From assembly GCF_026151205.1 (NCBI RefSeq), contig NC_087081.1, forward strand, positions 13,536,340 through 13,600,339: a DNA stretch of 64,000 nucleotides. Direction: 5' to 3'. Each line of letters begins with the position of its first letter. Within the stretch, counting starts at the first letter, position 1. This stretch comes from Bolinopsis microptera (lineage: Eukaryota; Ctenophora; Tentaculata; Lobata; Bolinopsidae). Under the pieces are notes generated by a model that had not been told where the DNA came from, made no database searches, and saw only the letters and a list, made by a program, of their open reading frames with translations. Positions 33,320 through 45,545 of this stretch are shown here, piece after piece. The position numbers and the translations under genes were made by a program.

Positions 33320-33512
33320 TATATATAGTAGCAGTAGTAGTGTAGTATAGTATATAGTAGTAGTAGTAGTGTAGTATATATAGGTAGTAGTATATAGTAG
33401 TAGTAGTAGTGTAGTATAGTATATAGTAGTAGTAGTAGTGTAGTATAGTATATAGTAGTAGTAGTAGTGTAGTATAGTATATAGTAGTAGTACTAGTAGT
33501 AGTGATATATAA
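33320..33512. repeat. TAG-rich minisatellite
   Basis: An imperfect array made of TAG triplets interrupted by TGTAGTATAGTATA, with a unit of about 30 bp repeated about five times. The minus-strand reading frame of Tyr, Thr and Leu across it is a by-product. Confidence 0.9.
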
Positions 33513-34048
33513 TATACAATAGTAGTGATATATCCCCGGCAATCCCTTTTCTAATTGTATAGACTATACTTAACCTTATTGTTACCAAACCCTTAAAGTA
33601 GAGGTACGCAAAAATCCAAATAATATCCTCTCATATATCCCCATCCGCGCTTGATCTAGCCTCTCGTAGAATGAATGAATAACAGAATCACACTTTATAT
33701 CATGGGTACGACAAACCTTTAAATCTGTTAACCTAGTTACTGTCTGCACATGCTGGCTATAGACCGCTAAAATCCTGGGATGAGTAGCTTAGTAGATGAT
33801 CTGAGCGTTCTATCAAGAAGAGCGGTATATTATAAAGTCAGGTGAAACATGTATCAGTATACTATACGTGAGCGGAGAATGCGTCGGTCAATCGGAAAGT
33901 CAGAAGACAGAATCATCACTTCGCAAAGTGAACATTTGGCTTTCCTTATTGTACGAGGTTTTGTTCCTGATTGACGGAACCGCAAAATTTCTTGCAATTA
34001 AATTTCAAAACTCTTGCATCTCTATGCTCGCTGTATTTCAAATCTTTC

Positions 34049-34186
34049 ATTTGATTTGGTTCTCCCAGTCCTCTCATTTGATTGGTTCTCTCACTCCCAG
34101 TCCTCTCATTTGATTGGCTCTCGCACTCCTAGTCCTCTCATTTGATTGGTTCTCGCACTCCCATCTCTCTCCGCTCATTGGCTAAT
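34049..34186. repeat. 32-bp tandem repeat with inverted CCAAT boxes
   Basis: ATTGG (inverted CCAAT) starts at 34081, 34113, 34145 and 34177, exactly 32 bp apart, preceded by an imperfect copy at 34054. The unit is roughly CTCTCATTTGATTGGTTCTC plus GCACTCCCAGTC. Arrays of NF-Y-type boxes are promoter-like, but no gene is seen nearby. Confidence 0.75.
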
Positions 34187-34323
34187 GAACTTACAATTAC
34201 CCGACTCGTCCCCCGTTCAGAAGTACCACCTCTGATACAAAAAACGTGTAACCAAAGTTACCGTCCATAATTCGATTAAGTTTCCACTCGGACGGAATTG
34301 GGATTGAGCGCAGTCCCTACATC

Positions 34324-34783
34324 TGTAATTTGTTGTAATAAGATGACGTTATAGGGGCAGTGATCATCCTTTACATTGGTAGTGGAGTGTGAAGTATCTA
34401 TTTTTAGTCGTTATATGAATTATTATGTCATGATTTTTGATGGTTCGATCTGAATTCTAAATAGATTAAAACGACATTTACTTTTTATCACAAATATAAC
34501 ATTTGTAAAATACCTGCATCGTTTACGATGGTACGTTTTTGTTGGTTTCTACAAGTCGTGCACCACTCGAATATCAGGAGGTCAAGTCAGTTTAACACAT
34601 TTGTATTCCTGGTGTGAGGTTTTAAGATTAATTTGTCATCTTAAACTTTATATATAAAATCCAGACAGCCAGCTCTGTGTGGTTGTTTGAGATTCGTAGT
34701 CAGACAGAGTTTCTACACAAGTTCCGAGTTGTTTTCACTTACTGAAATAAACGGAGTAAATAGTCTTAAAGGAGTAGTGTTCA
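34324..34783 (+). mobile_element. Possible solo LTR of a retrotransposon
   Basis: The stretch begins TGTAATTTG and ends GTTCA, contains a TATA box (TATATATAAAA, about 34649-34659) and AATAAA (34746-34751) about 90 bp downstream. The following TGGTAGC (34784 on) resembles a tRNA-Met-type primer binding site. No gag, pol or second LTR is present. The boundaries are by analogy and uncertain. Confidence 0.35.
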
Positions 34784-36090
34784 TGGTAGCCTAGAGTCTG
34801 GACTCTGGACTCTTGAAAGTCATCTTTAAAATCAATATGTTGACAATGTCAAAGTACTTACAACTATTACCAACAATGCTTATCTCCGCAGTCTTAAAAA
34901 TGCAGTACAATATTGCAGTTTTGGGGGTGATTTCATCTTTTAGCAAGCTGCATATATATATACTTTATATACTTGCAAATTGAGTAGCAGCGTGTTGCTT
35001 TAGAGTAGTACTGGTCCAACTAGGACTTGTGGAATTGTGTATAGCACATACGTCACCAGACATCATTTAGAGACAACTTTATCAAGTAAAGAGAGAGAGA
35101 CTATTAAATGTGATCGCTGCAGGTAACCTGTAGTACTTTTAAATTAATTCTCCTGGACAATTCTAGTCCCACGTACAACGTACGTGTATTTTTAATAATT
35201 CGATATATTATATTTATATGTTTTTAAATATTTATACACCTCGAGCATATTCAATTTATTGAGTTAACCTCAATACTGCTTGGGGTGCAAGCTCCTTGTC
35301 TTGCTGAGTTAATATACATAGTTAATATACAGTTAAACAAACATTTGGCTTCCTAATTATGTCACATAAATTTCGGAGAAAATTTTTTTTTTCAGCTGTT
35401 CTCTTTTTCCGCGATAAATTTCTGCACTGCAGCACCCCCATACCCACCCCTCTACCCAACAATACCTCTGAACCACTGCGCACGTGCCCCCGGTTATATT
35501 AACAATAGACCAGCCCAGCAACTGTTCTCTCCTTATGCATTTAAGCTATTGTTTGTGATACGTCATAAAGGGAGGAGGTAAAGTTGAGATACTGTACAGA
35601 GAGACATGTGTAGTATATAGCGCGTTACAACCTGACCGAGCAGATCAAACCGGTTGTTAGATGACTACAATAGGATGTATCCTTGTGTTCAAGTTCAGTT
35701 GTTTTATTTGAGATTGACATTTTACTCCTTCTGGTGACGATTGTATTGCAACATATTGCTCCTTGCAGAGATAGTAGCAACGTTAATGCAAAGTGTTAGA
35801 TTACACCATACCAACTAGCCAAGGGCCCAATATGAATAATGCCTCCTCCAAGTTCTGCAGAATCCTTATCCGCCCTACTGAAAAGTTCTTTCTGGACTGT
35901 TCTATGACGAAATTTCAGCAAGTTTCTTATCATACCCGCTGGCTCCACCTCGCACAGTTTATGTACCTTCTCATGAATCATGTGCTAACTTGGTACTGGA
36001 TGTCTGACAGTAACGTGTTTGATAACTTGTGTGATACTGTCCTGCTTTTACCATTACCATCATTTCTTTCAATTATATTTTTGTCTTTTT
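34784..36090. other. No gene seen
   Basis: Several short open frames exist, the longest on plus strand at 35793-36119, with no recognisable domain. There is a GA-rich and TATA-like composition around 34960-35110. Confidence 0.45.
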
Positions 36091-36256
36091 TAGTTTTACG
36101 ATTTTCTCCCCATTTTTGACTTAGTCGCGTATAGGAATTAGGATTTGTGTTATTTTGCTTGGACAGAACATATATCATGTTCAATCATGCAAAATAACAC
36201 AAATCCTAATTCCTATACGCGACTAAGTCAAAAATGGGGAGAAAATCGTAAAACTA
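36091..36256. repeat. Perfect hairpin, 68-bp stem, 30-nt loop
   Basis: Positions 36091-36158 and 36189-36256 are exact reverse complements; the loop is 36159-36188. No mismatch was found by eye. It directly abuts a second palindrome at 36256. Confidence 0.95.
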
Positions 36257-36301
36257 GGGAATGAAATTTTGAGGGGTGCACCCCTCAAAATTTCATTCCC
36301 T
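36256..36301. repeat. Perfect 46-bp palindrome, no spacer
   Basis: The 23 bases AGGGAATGAAATTTTGAGGG plus GTG are followed at once by their exact reverse complement. The palindrome shares its first base with the right arm of the preceding hairpin. It may form a cruciform and is hard to clone or sequence. Confidence 0.95.
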
Positions 36302-39300
36302 ACCAAGTTTACAAATATTTTTTGGATCAGAGTCCGGGCCAGGGTTGGGACTGGGGAATTGAGTTAGGGTTAAGAGTTATTAAAGCTTTAAAGCAATTAA
36401 TATGACCGACTCGTACCTTTAATTTTACTTTTAGTTTATCTCAGTTCATCAGCCCATTCCTAATTAATTGCAGCTCACTGCTGTTATAAGGATGCCCACT
36501 TATTTTGTGGAGAATCTATGTTGATTCCGGAGAAAAGCTTTGATATTATTTCGATGAATATTCTCAAAGAATTATCCTCAAAAGGTTTAATTGGACAGAT
36601 TTTGGATTGAGAAAAGTTGTATGTGGTCTGAATCCCGAACAGGTTTTAGAAAGGTCCACGAAAATCAATTAAGCCATAAAAGTTCTGGGAAACCTTTAAA
36701 TTGGGTGACCGGATATAAGACATTCATGTTAGGGGTTTGTTTAGTGTTCATGGGTTATGGTACTAGGGTTGGGATAAAGTAAGGTATGGCTAGGTTAAAC
36801 AGATTAGAGTATCGAGATGTAAAACGAAGGGTTACAGATATTGTGTTCTCTCAGTTTCGATCATTACAGCACTTGCAAAGATTGCAAAATCCATTTCGAC
36901 TTCACATCACGAGATTAATGAGCCCTATATACGTTTCACTCCCTAAATGAATGAAGACTGTGTCGGTTATATATTATGTAATACACCAGGGCTCTCTCTC
37001 TCTTTCTCTGAACCCGGCCAACACAAAACAATATTCTCACGCCCTCAATTAATCTGCAGGGCTCGTAAACACGTTCATCTCTCTCTCTACCTCTCTCTAC
37101 CTCCCGATCCCCTCGCTCAACATCTTTTGTTAATAAGCTGCTGTTTAACCTGCATTTGTAGGAGGGAAGATTACCATATTAGTGCAATCCTTTGCAAATT
37201 CAGAATAATATTGTGGACAGCATATTCTTTTTGATCGGTTGAATTTTGATGGTTTTAGTGATTTTTGATATGAAGATCACGCGTGGCTTTGCTTTGCATG
37301 TACGGTTGATCATTGATCAAGTAAAGGTACTGTAAGTGCGCCTGAGTAGGTATGTTAGTATGTATGTACTTTTCAAGCTACTTTATCTTATTGAATCTCT
37401 TTTCAAACAGTACGCACACTCAGGATTACACAATCGAATGATCACAAATGAGTTTCAAGTCTCCCCAAAAGGGTACTGTGGAAATCTTATATAAGCTATT
37501 GTGCGCCCTTCAGGATTTACTGAATTTCAGTCTACCTTATTAAGCATACCAGTAAGTTTAAGAATTTTCATTTTCTACTCTACTGTTAAAAACGCAATAA
37601 TCTTGATTGCGCAATCTGGTGACTACATCACATGTGATCTCACAGCGTACACACTAATGTTACAGCTAAGTAAATACCTATATAATACACTATATAGAGT
37701 CTGTGAGATATGGACACAATCTCATTATACATTGGTGGGAGCTACCTACCTCCTCAGCTGTTATAATATATCAGAGTAGCAACAGTTTTTGGATCGCTCG
37801 CTGGTTGCTGGTGTGTTGGTGGTACTGGCTTGCTGCTTGTGTGTATCTGTTCATGTTGCGTTTGCTTGACTGCCAACTGTGTGAGAGTATTCCAGGTAAG
37901 AGTAAGTGTAACTTACCAGGTTGCGCTCACTACACATTTTTTGCCACTCGTGCTATAGTGGATGTTCCTAGTTTTCAATGCTAAACAATGAAATCAAGAA
38001 TACTGTTAGACTTGAAGTGCACCCCTTTATTTTTACCGAGCTCAACAACTTTTCCCCGTTTTCGTATATTACTGGATCACAGCATTGCACACCCATCCTT
38101 ACTAAGTTACTATGACATGTAGTATTATTGAGAAATGCAAATATTCAGATTGTTTCTCGACAAACAAAAAGCCTTCCATGTCTCTATACTGCTCGTAGCT
38201 GTAAGACTCCTTGGTTCACTTAAATTATTCGTTACATCATACAATTAAATATAGTAGTGTTGAAAGTATACTAAATACTTAACGTTTAACCATATAATAT
38301 AAGCATATGAGTTATAACTTATATCTCATACTTGATACTTCAACTTTTGATTACGAATATGGTCAATAAGTATGTTCAAAACGACATGACTCCAGCATAT
38401 GTGTGTGTTCATGGCAACAATAAGAACTCATGTGCCATGACTCTGTCATTTCTTGAGCATATTCTGTCTTTTACGTCGCCGTTAGTAACCGTTGATTAAA
38501 ACCCGGTCAGAATACTTGAAGTGGTCGTGAGGAGAGGTTTAGCAACCTTTTAGTTGTACCAGACTAGTAGTTTATAATTGGTTATATGAAGGATGTCTTT
38601 CATCTTGAAAAACTCTGGATAGAAATATGACACAGTTTCATAGCCGCATAGAATTTCAGATATCGACATCTGATCTAATATTCTGGGCACACTTTCAGAA
38701 GTGATTATACCCCTGATATATAATAGTTCAAACTTCAAACTGAGGATCCTCGAGCTTTTCTTTTTCATAGTTACATGACGTCAGGTGGTGTGGTGATAAT
38801 CTTTGTAATTTGTATATTATACAGGAAGAGCGTCAGACTGCGAGACAGATATTGAAAACCTTATCTTGAGACTAACACGAGAGTAACTCGTCAGGTGCCC
38901 AAACTAAGATGATTCATTATCAGTATTATACTCAGCAGCATTCCTGTTCAAGAATATCATGAAGGATTCTTTATTGAGCATACATGAGGAATATTAGATG
39001 AGTATGGCGAATAAAACTAATAAAGCTCGCAAAATGTTTCCCACGTTAGTATGCTTCTTCTTCTACTTGTTGTATATTTCTCGAATTTTAATTGAAGATC
39101 AGGCTTTGTGAATTCTTACTGGGCCTGTAGAGAGATACCATCCTAATTACATGTAGTATTCTGCAGATCCCAAGGTGTTATATAGCTTACCATAGTGGCC
39201 GAAAATAGGAGTCGATAGTGTTCTTCAATACTTTATGGTGCTGAACTGAATCGCATTCATTGAAAGAAATGGAAACATGGGAGCGTAGTCGATTTAAACT

Positions 39301-42300
39301 TGTTATCTTGTGAAAGGTAGTTGACGGAATATCATAAAGAATGGCCAGTTCTTAGGTCTCAAAGATTTTCGAATTTGTATTCTCAAACAACCTCTGCAAT
39401 CTGCATCAGTCGTTTTAATCCGCCTATTAAGTCAGTCATTGTATTTCCAGCTATTCTAGTAGAACAAAGAGCAAAGTTTGCATTTTGCTGATTTTGCAAG
39501 TTGCAACCCGGCATTGTCAACTTTTCCCATCACTCCTATAGATCATCAGTATTTCTAGATTAATCTTTCCACTGGGTAATCTTATACAACTCTATTCAGT
39601 AATAATTTCAATAGCCATCTTTACATGCCATATTAACCATTTTTTACCAAATAACTTCTGTGACGTATTAAGCAAAACGTATCACTATCACGATGAGCTT
39701 ATAGTTGTGTTTTGACATGTTATAGACTATAGAGCCAGCAAAATATTTTGGACGGCATTGTTTACGTGTTAACCGTACTCGATGATATTATAATGACCGT
39801 TAAAATGTGGCGGTTTTTCGGGCACCCCCTATTTTTACCGGCCAATATTTTTAACGGTCATAATTTAAGCCGCCATGATATTAATAGCATGGTGGGTTAA
39901 ATTATGGAAATTGAGCTAATTATATTTATTATCTTGAATTTATGATGTGAAAAATTTGGGTTTTTAAAACTTGATTCTCCGATTCTTAAAAATAATCAAT
40001 TAAGGCGAATTGTGTTTGGAAATTTTGTTGAACCAACACAACAAATTAAGCACAATCAAGACAATGAGTGATCCCTTCCCCGGATTTAGTGATACTATTG
40101 AACCACTCCTCGGAATCCGTCCCAGCATTGCTCCGATCACCACTGTCACCGATAACACTCGTGATAAATAAATCTTATATATAATATTATATATTATATT
40201 AATGATATAAGCTACCTGCTCTCCTGGCGGACCGTGGTGTATCGGAGACCGGTCTATCATACCTGGAATATATGCTCTTATTGATGCATGTTGTGTTGTA
40301 ATTTGCTTCTTAGCTGCTAATCGTACGCCGTATATTTCTCTACTTCGACGGTTGTCGATGTTAGTTGTATTGAGCTGAGTTAGACGCGGTCGTCGCGCCG
40401 GTGACTGCGGCTAACTAATACTTTGGCCATTTTTGGTGATATCGGTTTAACTGCAACTCTATGATTACTGGGCGGCGCTCAGCCTGTCATTCCACCGAAT
40501 CTCTATTCGGTTTGATTATGAACACAATTATAGCCTGAGGTCCCCAGTTAACTCTATGAGGCCCGTAAAAGAAATGACTCCCCATTTCACCCAATCCTTC
40601 AAACTCACCTCCTCGACTCGCTAACGTTCTACACCGGCCTCACTTTATGCGAGTACAGGCTTACACAAAAAATACACTCGTGTATTTGGCTGAAACTGTT
40701 TAGTAGCCTGTTCTACTGACCTCAATATTGGATCCATTAGCTAACACCACACCTACTTATCATGAAGATATTACACTTATTTCATATTTGTCTGTCATCA
40801 TTGAACTCTGCTAGAATTGTCAAGTCTTGCTACTCATCGCGAAATTTGATTTCACGAGAAATTTTGTTTTGCGATTCAATTTCAGCTTCATATTACGTTT
40901 TTTTTTTCTGTTTAAAACTGAGTTGAATTCTGTATTTGTGATTTGATATTGTGATATTTTCTTTTGCTTTCAGCGCTTGCTTTCTCAAATCGTGGCTGTT
41001 GTTACGGGTTGTTTTACAGTCATACTCTTACTCACGTCATTCTTTTATACCACGACCGCGAATAGCAGGCCTCTTAATTATTAGATTTCAGCGTAATTTA
41101 ATTGTAACGTCAAGCGGCATTTTTCTCAACCGGGGCATATAGACCCAATAATATCTAGTGCTTCTGCAATACTGATATGTCTGGTCCGCTCTAGAATTAA
41201 AATAAACATGACATTATCAATAATAATAACAAGTTTAACGCCTCCTATTCATACAAAGGAGTCACAGGACTTAAAAGTTAAAAGTCATGTTCTAAGTCTC
41301 TTCTGAGTCTCTTCTAATTCATTCCCCTTCAATTCGTACCCTGAGTTTCATTTTTAACTGTTTTTATTCATCAGGGTTCTGAATTTACGCTTTGAATTTT
41401 TATAAAAGTTGAATTGGATTTAAGGAAAAATTCAAAAACTTAACTAATAAATTGATAGGCCAAAACATTTTGGCTTGAAATTTTTGATGATCATTACTTT
41501 GCAATATGTTTGTTTTACGGTATTTCTTATTGTAGATAGATGTTATATAAACTATTCTGGCGATTCTCCTTCACATGGCAGATTAGCAATAGCATGGCCA
41601 TAAGCCGATAGTATAAAATAGAATATACACTGCATCACTAAAGAATAGTATGTTCAACGACGTCTATTCATGAAGAGTCGTCAAATTGAATTGAAAAGTT
41701 CCTCCCGGGAAGCCAGGACTGTTTTGACGAAGCAGAACTTTTAAATAACAATTAACACGTTGAACTTGAAGATCCGTAAAAGTTGCATTGGGTAGTGACT
41801 TGACTAAAATTATTGGTGATAATAATTTTGTACCAATGTTTTGGGCTTGCTAATTTTAAAATTTTACAGTCGACATCAATTTGGCGACTTCTCCGTCACA
41901 AGGCAGATTGTTACAGGGTGGCATAGATACTATATATGGTAGTATAATGTATGATATACCTAGTATAGGGTATACTATATCAGGGTGTGTCATTTAGAAG
42001 GCCAGATATCTGATAAGGTAGTAGTGTGATGACATGTAGTTGTCTACGTTCACGTCTATTACTAGACGTAATTCTTACATATATAGTCTGAGGTCTGTTT
42101 CTTAGATTAGAATGGAATGAAAAAGCGCAAATTATAAGCAACCGGAATTTATCATGCCTACAATAGTTTATTTTTAGTATTCCCTTCATCAGTAATTGAT
42201 GAGCCTGACGCTGCTGAAGATATGTATGAGTAATGTTTGTTTTGACATGTGACATAAAGTCGTGGATTTGGCAGGAAGCTTCTAGAACTTCTGGAAGCTT

Positions 42301-44679
42301 CCTCCCCGGTGTAGTAACCACTACGAAGTCTTTAAAGTAGCTTCATATTGTTCGTATCCGGTTTCATCCCCACAACCACAATCCGGCATCAAAGCTACAA
42401 TTACAAGATGAAGATAACTCCGATCATGATCTTAAGGCTTCCATAGACTCCGTCTAGCTTACTGCAGCCTCCGATCCTGTCACGTATCTGTCATGATACT
42501 ATGATATATCCATCACAGAGCCCAGATATCATTTGAAATGTTGCGTGTTGTGGAGCTGTTTACGTTACCGGACATTTAAACTTGATGGCTTATTTAGGGC
42601 ATTTAGGCGCGTCAAATATGCCGGGATGATTTAACGTGGGGAATTTTACTTTGAAGTTTTGAAATTGTTGCAGTCGGGGATGGGATATTGATATGATCAC
42701 TGATCAGTTATCAGTTCTAGTCTGTATTTCGTGTTCTGACAGGTCGATAATATTTGGGATATTGGTGGTGATTGTCAGGTGTTATCAGGAGTTACTGTCG
42801 TTCTTAGTGACCAAATAGATGTCTATTACGAAGCTCAGTTTAGCTGAGATCTGGGAGTACAACTACTGACAAGATTAGTCTGGTTAGTGATTACCAATGG
42901 GAATTGGGAATGCTAGTGAAATCTTTATGCGGAGTAACTTTTTAAGTTATGACTTATGTAGTAATGACTAGTAAGATACTTGCTAGGTGCATGTCTTCAT
43001 TTCACCACAGGTGACGTGGAAATTTAACCCAAACCATCACCCTTAGTCTAACACCTAAAATCCCAACACTTATCCTGAAACGCCTAGATCTTGGCCATAT
43101 CAGGGAAGGGGCGGTCAAAAGTTTAACTAGGCAATATGAAACGTCAACTGATTAATTTAGAAGGATACAATTTCTGTAATTTACTGTGGTGGACGCCAAA
43201 ATTTCTGAAACCCGACATAAACTGTTTAATAATTTGAAATTCCACGGAAAAGGTTACAAAAATTTTGCGAATTATACTCACACATTCGTTACAACTCAAT
43301 TTGTTGAGACTGGAGACAGCGGGTAACCAGTTGAGTCTATTCCTGATTTAAACGTGATATGAGTTTGCAGGGAGTTTGCAGCACTGAACAATGAACATGC
43401 TGTCAATTCTTACTGATAACGAAGGTGTAAACTGTAAATCCGGCTCACAACCCGTGATCCCGAATATATCATGACCGACATGTCATGACTGCACTATAAA
43501 GTGGTAATGGTTATTTTGGAAGTTGACTCCCCCAACCCTTTACATCTCTAGCCTTTAGTTTAGAAACTGTGTTACAGGATCAAATTATTACATTTCCACC
43601 GTTTGGGGCCTACCTTACCAGCCGTGCGCCAATCAATTATCCAACTTCTGATCATGTGACCATCTCCAGCCAGTGAATAAGGATCAGTGGTTGCACGTGT
43701 GTTGTCATGGTAAGGTCACGAGTTAGCCACCTGATCCTAGATCATTATCAGCTGGCGTTGGGACTCGGTATCGGGTTCCAGTAAATACGATTTAGTCCCG
43801 CGTCCCTGGTGATCTGACTGTAGTGTAACTAGGTTCCTTTCTCCTTGTACCACAACGAGGCGCTGTCAGAGTGTATTTCAAATACTTCCACGAATATTCC
43901 TCAAATTACAGGCCCCCATTAACAATCTTTCAACATCATCAATTCGGAGAAACAAGCTGTTTTCTCCCGAACCACACGTACGAAGGTGCATCTCTAAATT
44001 ACACTCGTGTACCAGATGTGCAATCTGTTGTCCTTGGATCAAACCACTCTCAAGCTCTCTCTCTCCGCTTAAGTCATACGTTCTTTTACTGCTGTAGTTT
44101 TGTTGCTGGTAAGGGTGCTAGAGTGCTAGGCTTTACGTGTTGTTGCTATTGGTCCATTCATTAGTGGTGTACATAAATTAGTTATTGTAGGGTTGCAGTT
44201 TTCTGTGTGGTATAGATCGTTGTTGAGACTCGACTAGTCTGCTTTAAGGAAACTACTTTGCAATGATTCAATGCTGCTTAGTGCTTTAGTGCTTTATGTT
44301 AATGTACTCATAGTCATAGTTAGAATCAGCGCTTAAACATTGTTATTTTGTGACAATTTTGTAATCTTTTTATGATTAACATGCTGCTATTACTTGTAGC
44401 TTTCTTATTTTGGTAATTTTGCAATAATACAGTTTATCATGTTTTAAATCTTCAGTAGGTTTCTAAAATCATGAAATCATGACAATCGCGGAGACGGTGG
44501 CTGACGTTGCTGACAGTCATAAAGATCATTAAGAATCTTTTTAAGTCGAAACTGTCAAAGAGCACCCTTTAAGGTTTCCAACAATTACTCGCAGGAAGAC
44601 AATTGAACAAATAGCCGTGAGTATCAAATATTGATAAAAGCGTGGGAATGTCACGAATTTGCACGTGTAAATTACATCG
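36302..44679. other. Long intergenic stretch, no gene seen
   Basis: All open frames are short and lack domains. Seen within: a small inverted repeat around 39792-39861 (AATGACCGTTAAAAT arms); an AT palindromic tract at 40165-40205; the repeat copy at 40455-40560; two diverged direct copies of about 30 bp at 41559 and 41884 (GGCGA-TCTCC-TCAC-GGCAGATT). CT-rich tracts lie near 36990-37110. Confidence 0.5.
40455..40560. repeat. Interspersed repeat, inverted copy of 12385-12478
   Basis: See the partner at 12385. Shared landmarks are GGGCGGCGCTCAGCCTGTCA, TCTCTATTC and TATAGCCTG(A/G)GGTCCCC. Differences are mainly small indels. Confidence 0.65.
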
Positions 44680-44693
44680 CGCGCCATGGCAAC
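44680..44693 (+). promoter_or_regulatory. RFX X-box-like site upstream of ciliary gene
   Basis: CGCGCCATGGCAAC matches the palindromic RFX consensus GTTGCCATGGCAAC at 11 of 14 positions, with the right half and centre perfect. It ends 73 bp before the ATG of the CIMIP2-like gene. RFX factors control many ciliary genes through sites at this distance. Binding is inferred. Confidence 0.5.
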
Positions 44694-44765
44694 GCTGGCA
44701 ACAAGCTTCGTGCGTGTGAATTTTACTCATTTTTACTCAAATCACATACCGTATACTTCGTTAAT

Positions 44766-45545
44766 ATGGCGGTTAACATTGCTGCGTTTAACACTGATTC
44801 TTTAGTAACAGCCAGCCCATACCACATTCCTGGATATGGGGGCTACATTCCACAAAGGAAGTACAAGATTGGGGGCACCTTTAGCAAGACAACTCACGAA
44901 ATTCTCACAGACAAGGACAACAGTTCCGGAAACTTGGTTCTTTGCAAGATTGAGCCGGTAAAAGAGAAAACTCCTCAATACCGAAGCAACTTGGTTCCCG
45001 GATACACTGGCTACATTCCTAAAGGAGAGCACTGGTTCGGACTACCCTACGTTACGGCATGCAGCTACGCTAAGGGGGACCACCACAATTCACTCACTAC
45101 TCAAGCTAAGGAGAGACAGCGAATCTTGGAAAACAGGCTTCGCGCCGTACCTTTAAATCCGGTCAATTGTTCAGCTGACGCTTTTGTCAGCAAAAAGAAC
45201 TCATACAGGACGCACACGATCGACTATCACATCTCCGGCTACACTGGATTTCTTCCCATGTCTCGAAACAAGATCTCTATGGGTTACCCCTCAATGACGA
45301 AGCAGGCCATAGCTGACTACCGTGAGAAGGAGCGCCAGCAAGCTGCGATGAAAAGCCACGTCCCCTTCCTCGGAAAACCGGCGGAGAAGCCGGTGCTAAA
45401 CCGAAAAGTCCTTTATCCTGCGGACAGCGGGATGGTGCCCCACTACACTGGCCATATCCCCGGCGAAAAGTTTACGTATGGGAACACCTTCGGGACGAGC
45501 ACCAATGTGGCTCTCAAGACTATGCACAACCAGACTGCTAAGTAG
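44766..45545 (+). CDS. CIMIP2/FAM166-like ciliary microtubule inner protein
   Basis: One exon of 259 residues from ATG 44766-44768 (context TTAATATGG); an in-frame extension upstream lacks an ATG. The protein carries four copies of a (I/V)PGYTG(Y/F)IP motif: IPGYGGYIP (21-29), VPGYTGYIP (77-85), ISGYTGFLP (156-164) and VPHYTGHIP (214-222). Each is followed by a basic or aromatic stretch such as KYKIGGTFS and KFTYGNTFGTST. These repeats define the FAM166/CIMIP2 family, whose members sit inside doublet microtubules of motile cilia and sperm flagella, where the YG-TFG segments bind tubulin. There is no signal peptide and no TM helix, and the protein is basic. The exact paralogue (A, B or C) is not assigned. 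Expression in ciliated or sperm cells is likely given the X-box upstream. Confidence 0.85.
   Translation: MAVNIAAFNTDSLVTASPYHIPGYGGYIPQRKYKIGGTFSKTTHEILTDKDNSSGNLVLCKIEPVKEKTPQYRSNLVPGYTGYIPKGEHWFGLPYVTACSYAKGDHHNSLTTQAKERQRILENRLRAVPLNPVNCSADAFVSKKNSYRTHTIDYHISGYTGFLPMSRNKISMGYPSMTKQAIADYREKERQQAAMKSHVPFLGKPAEKPVLNRKVLYPADSGMVPHYTGHIPGEKFTYGNTFGTSTNVALKTMHNQTAK

Noticed and set aside
33231-33542. Tyr/Thr/Leu-rich open frame of 103 residues
   Set aside because: It is the translation of a TAG/TAT minisatellite.
35793-36119. 108-residue plus-strand frame and its antisense frames
   Set aside because: No domain, overlapping open frames on both strands, and the end runs into the perfect hairpin.
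44631-44765. Upstream extension of the CIMIP2-like frame by 45 codons
   Set aside because: It has no ATG until 44766, contains the X-box-like site, and the family motif begins soon after 44766.
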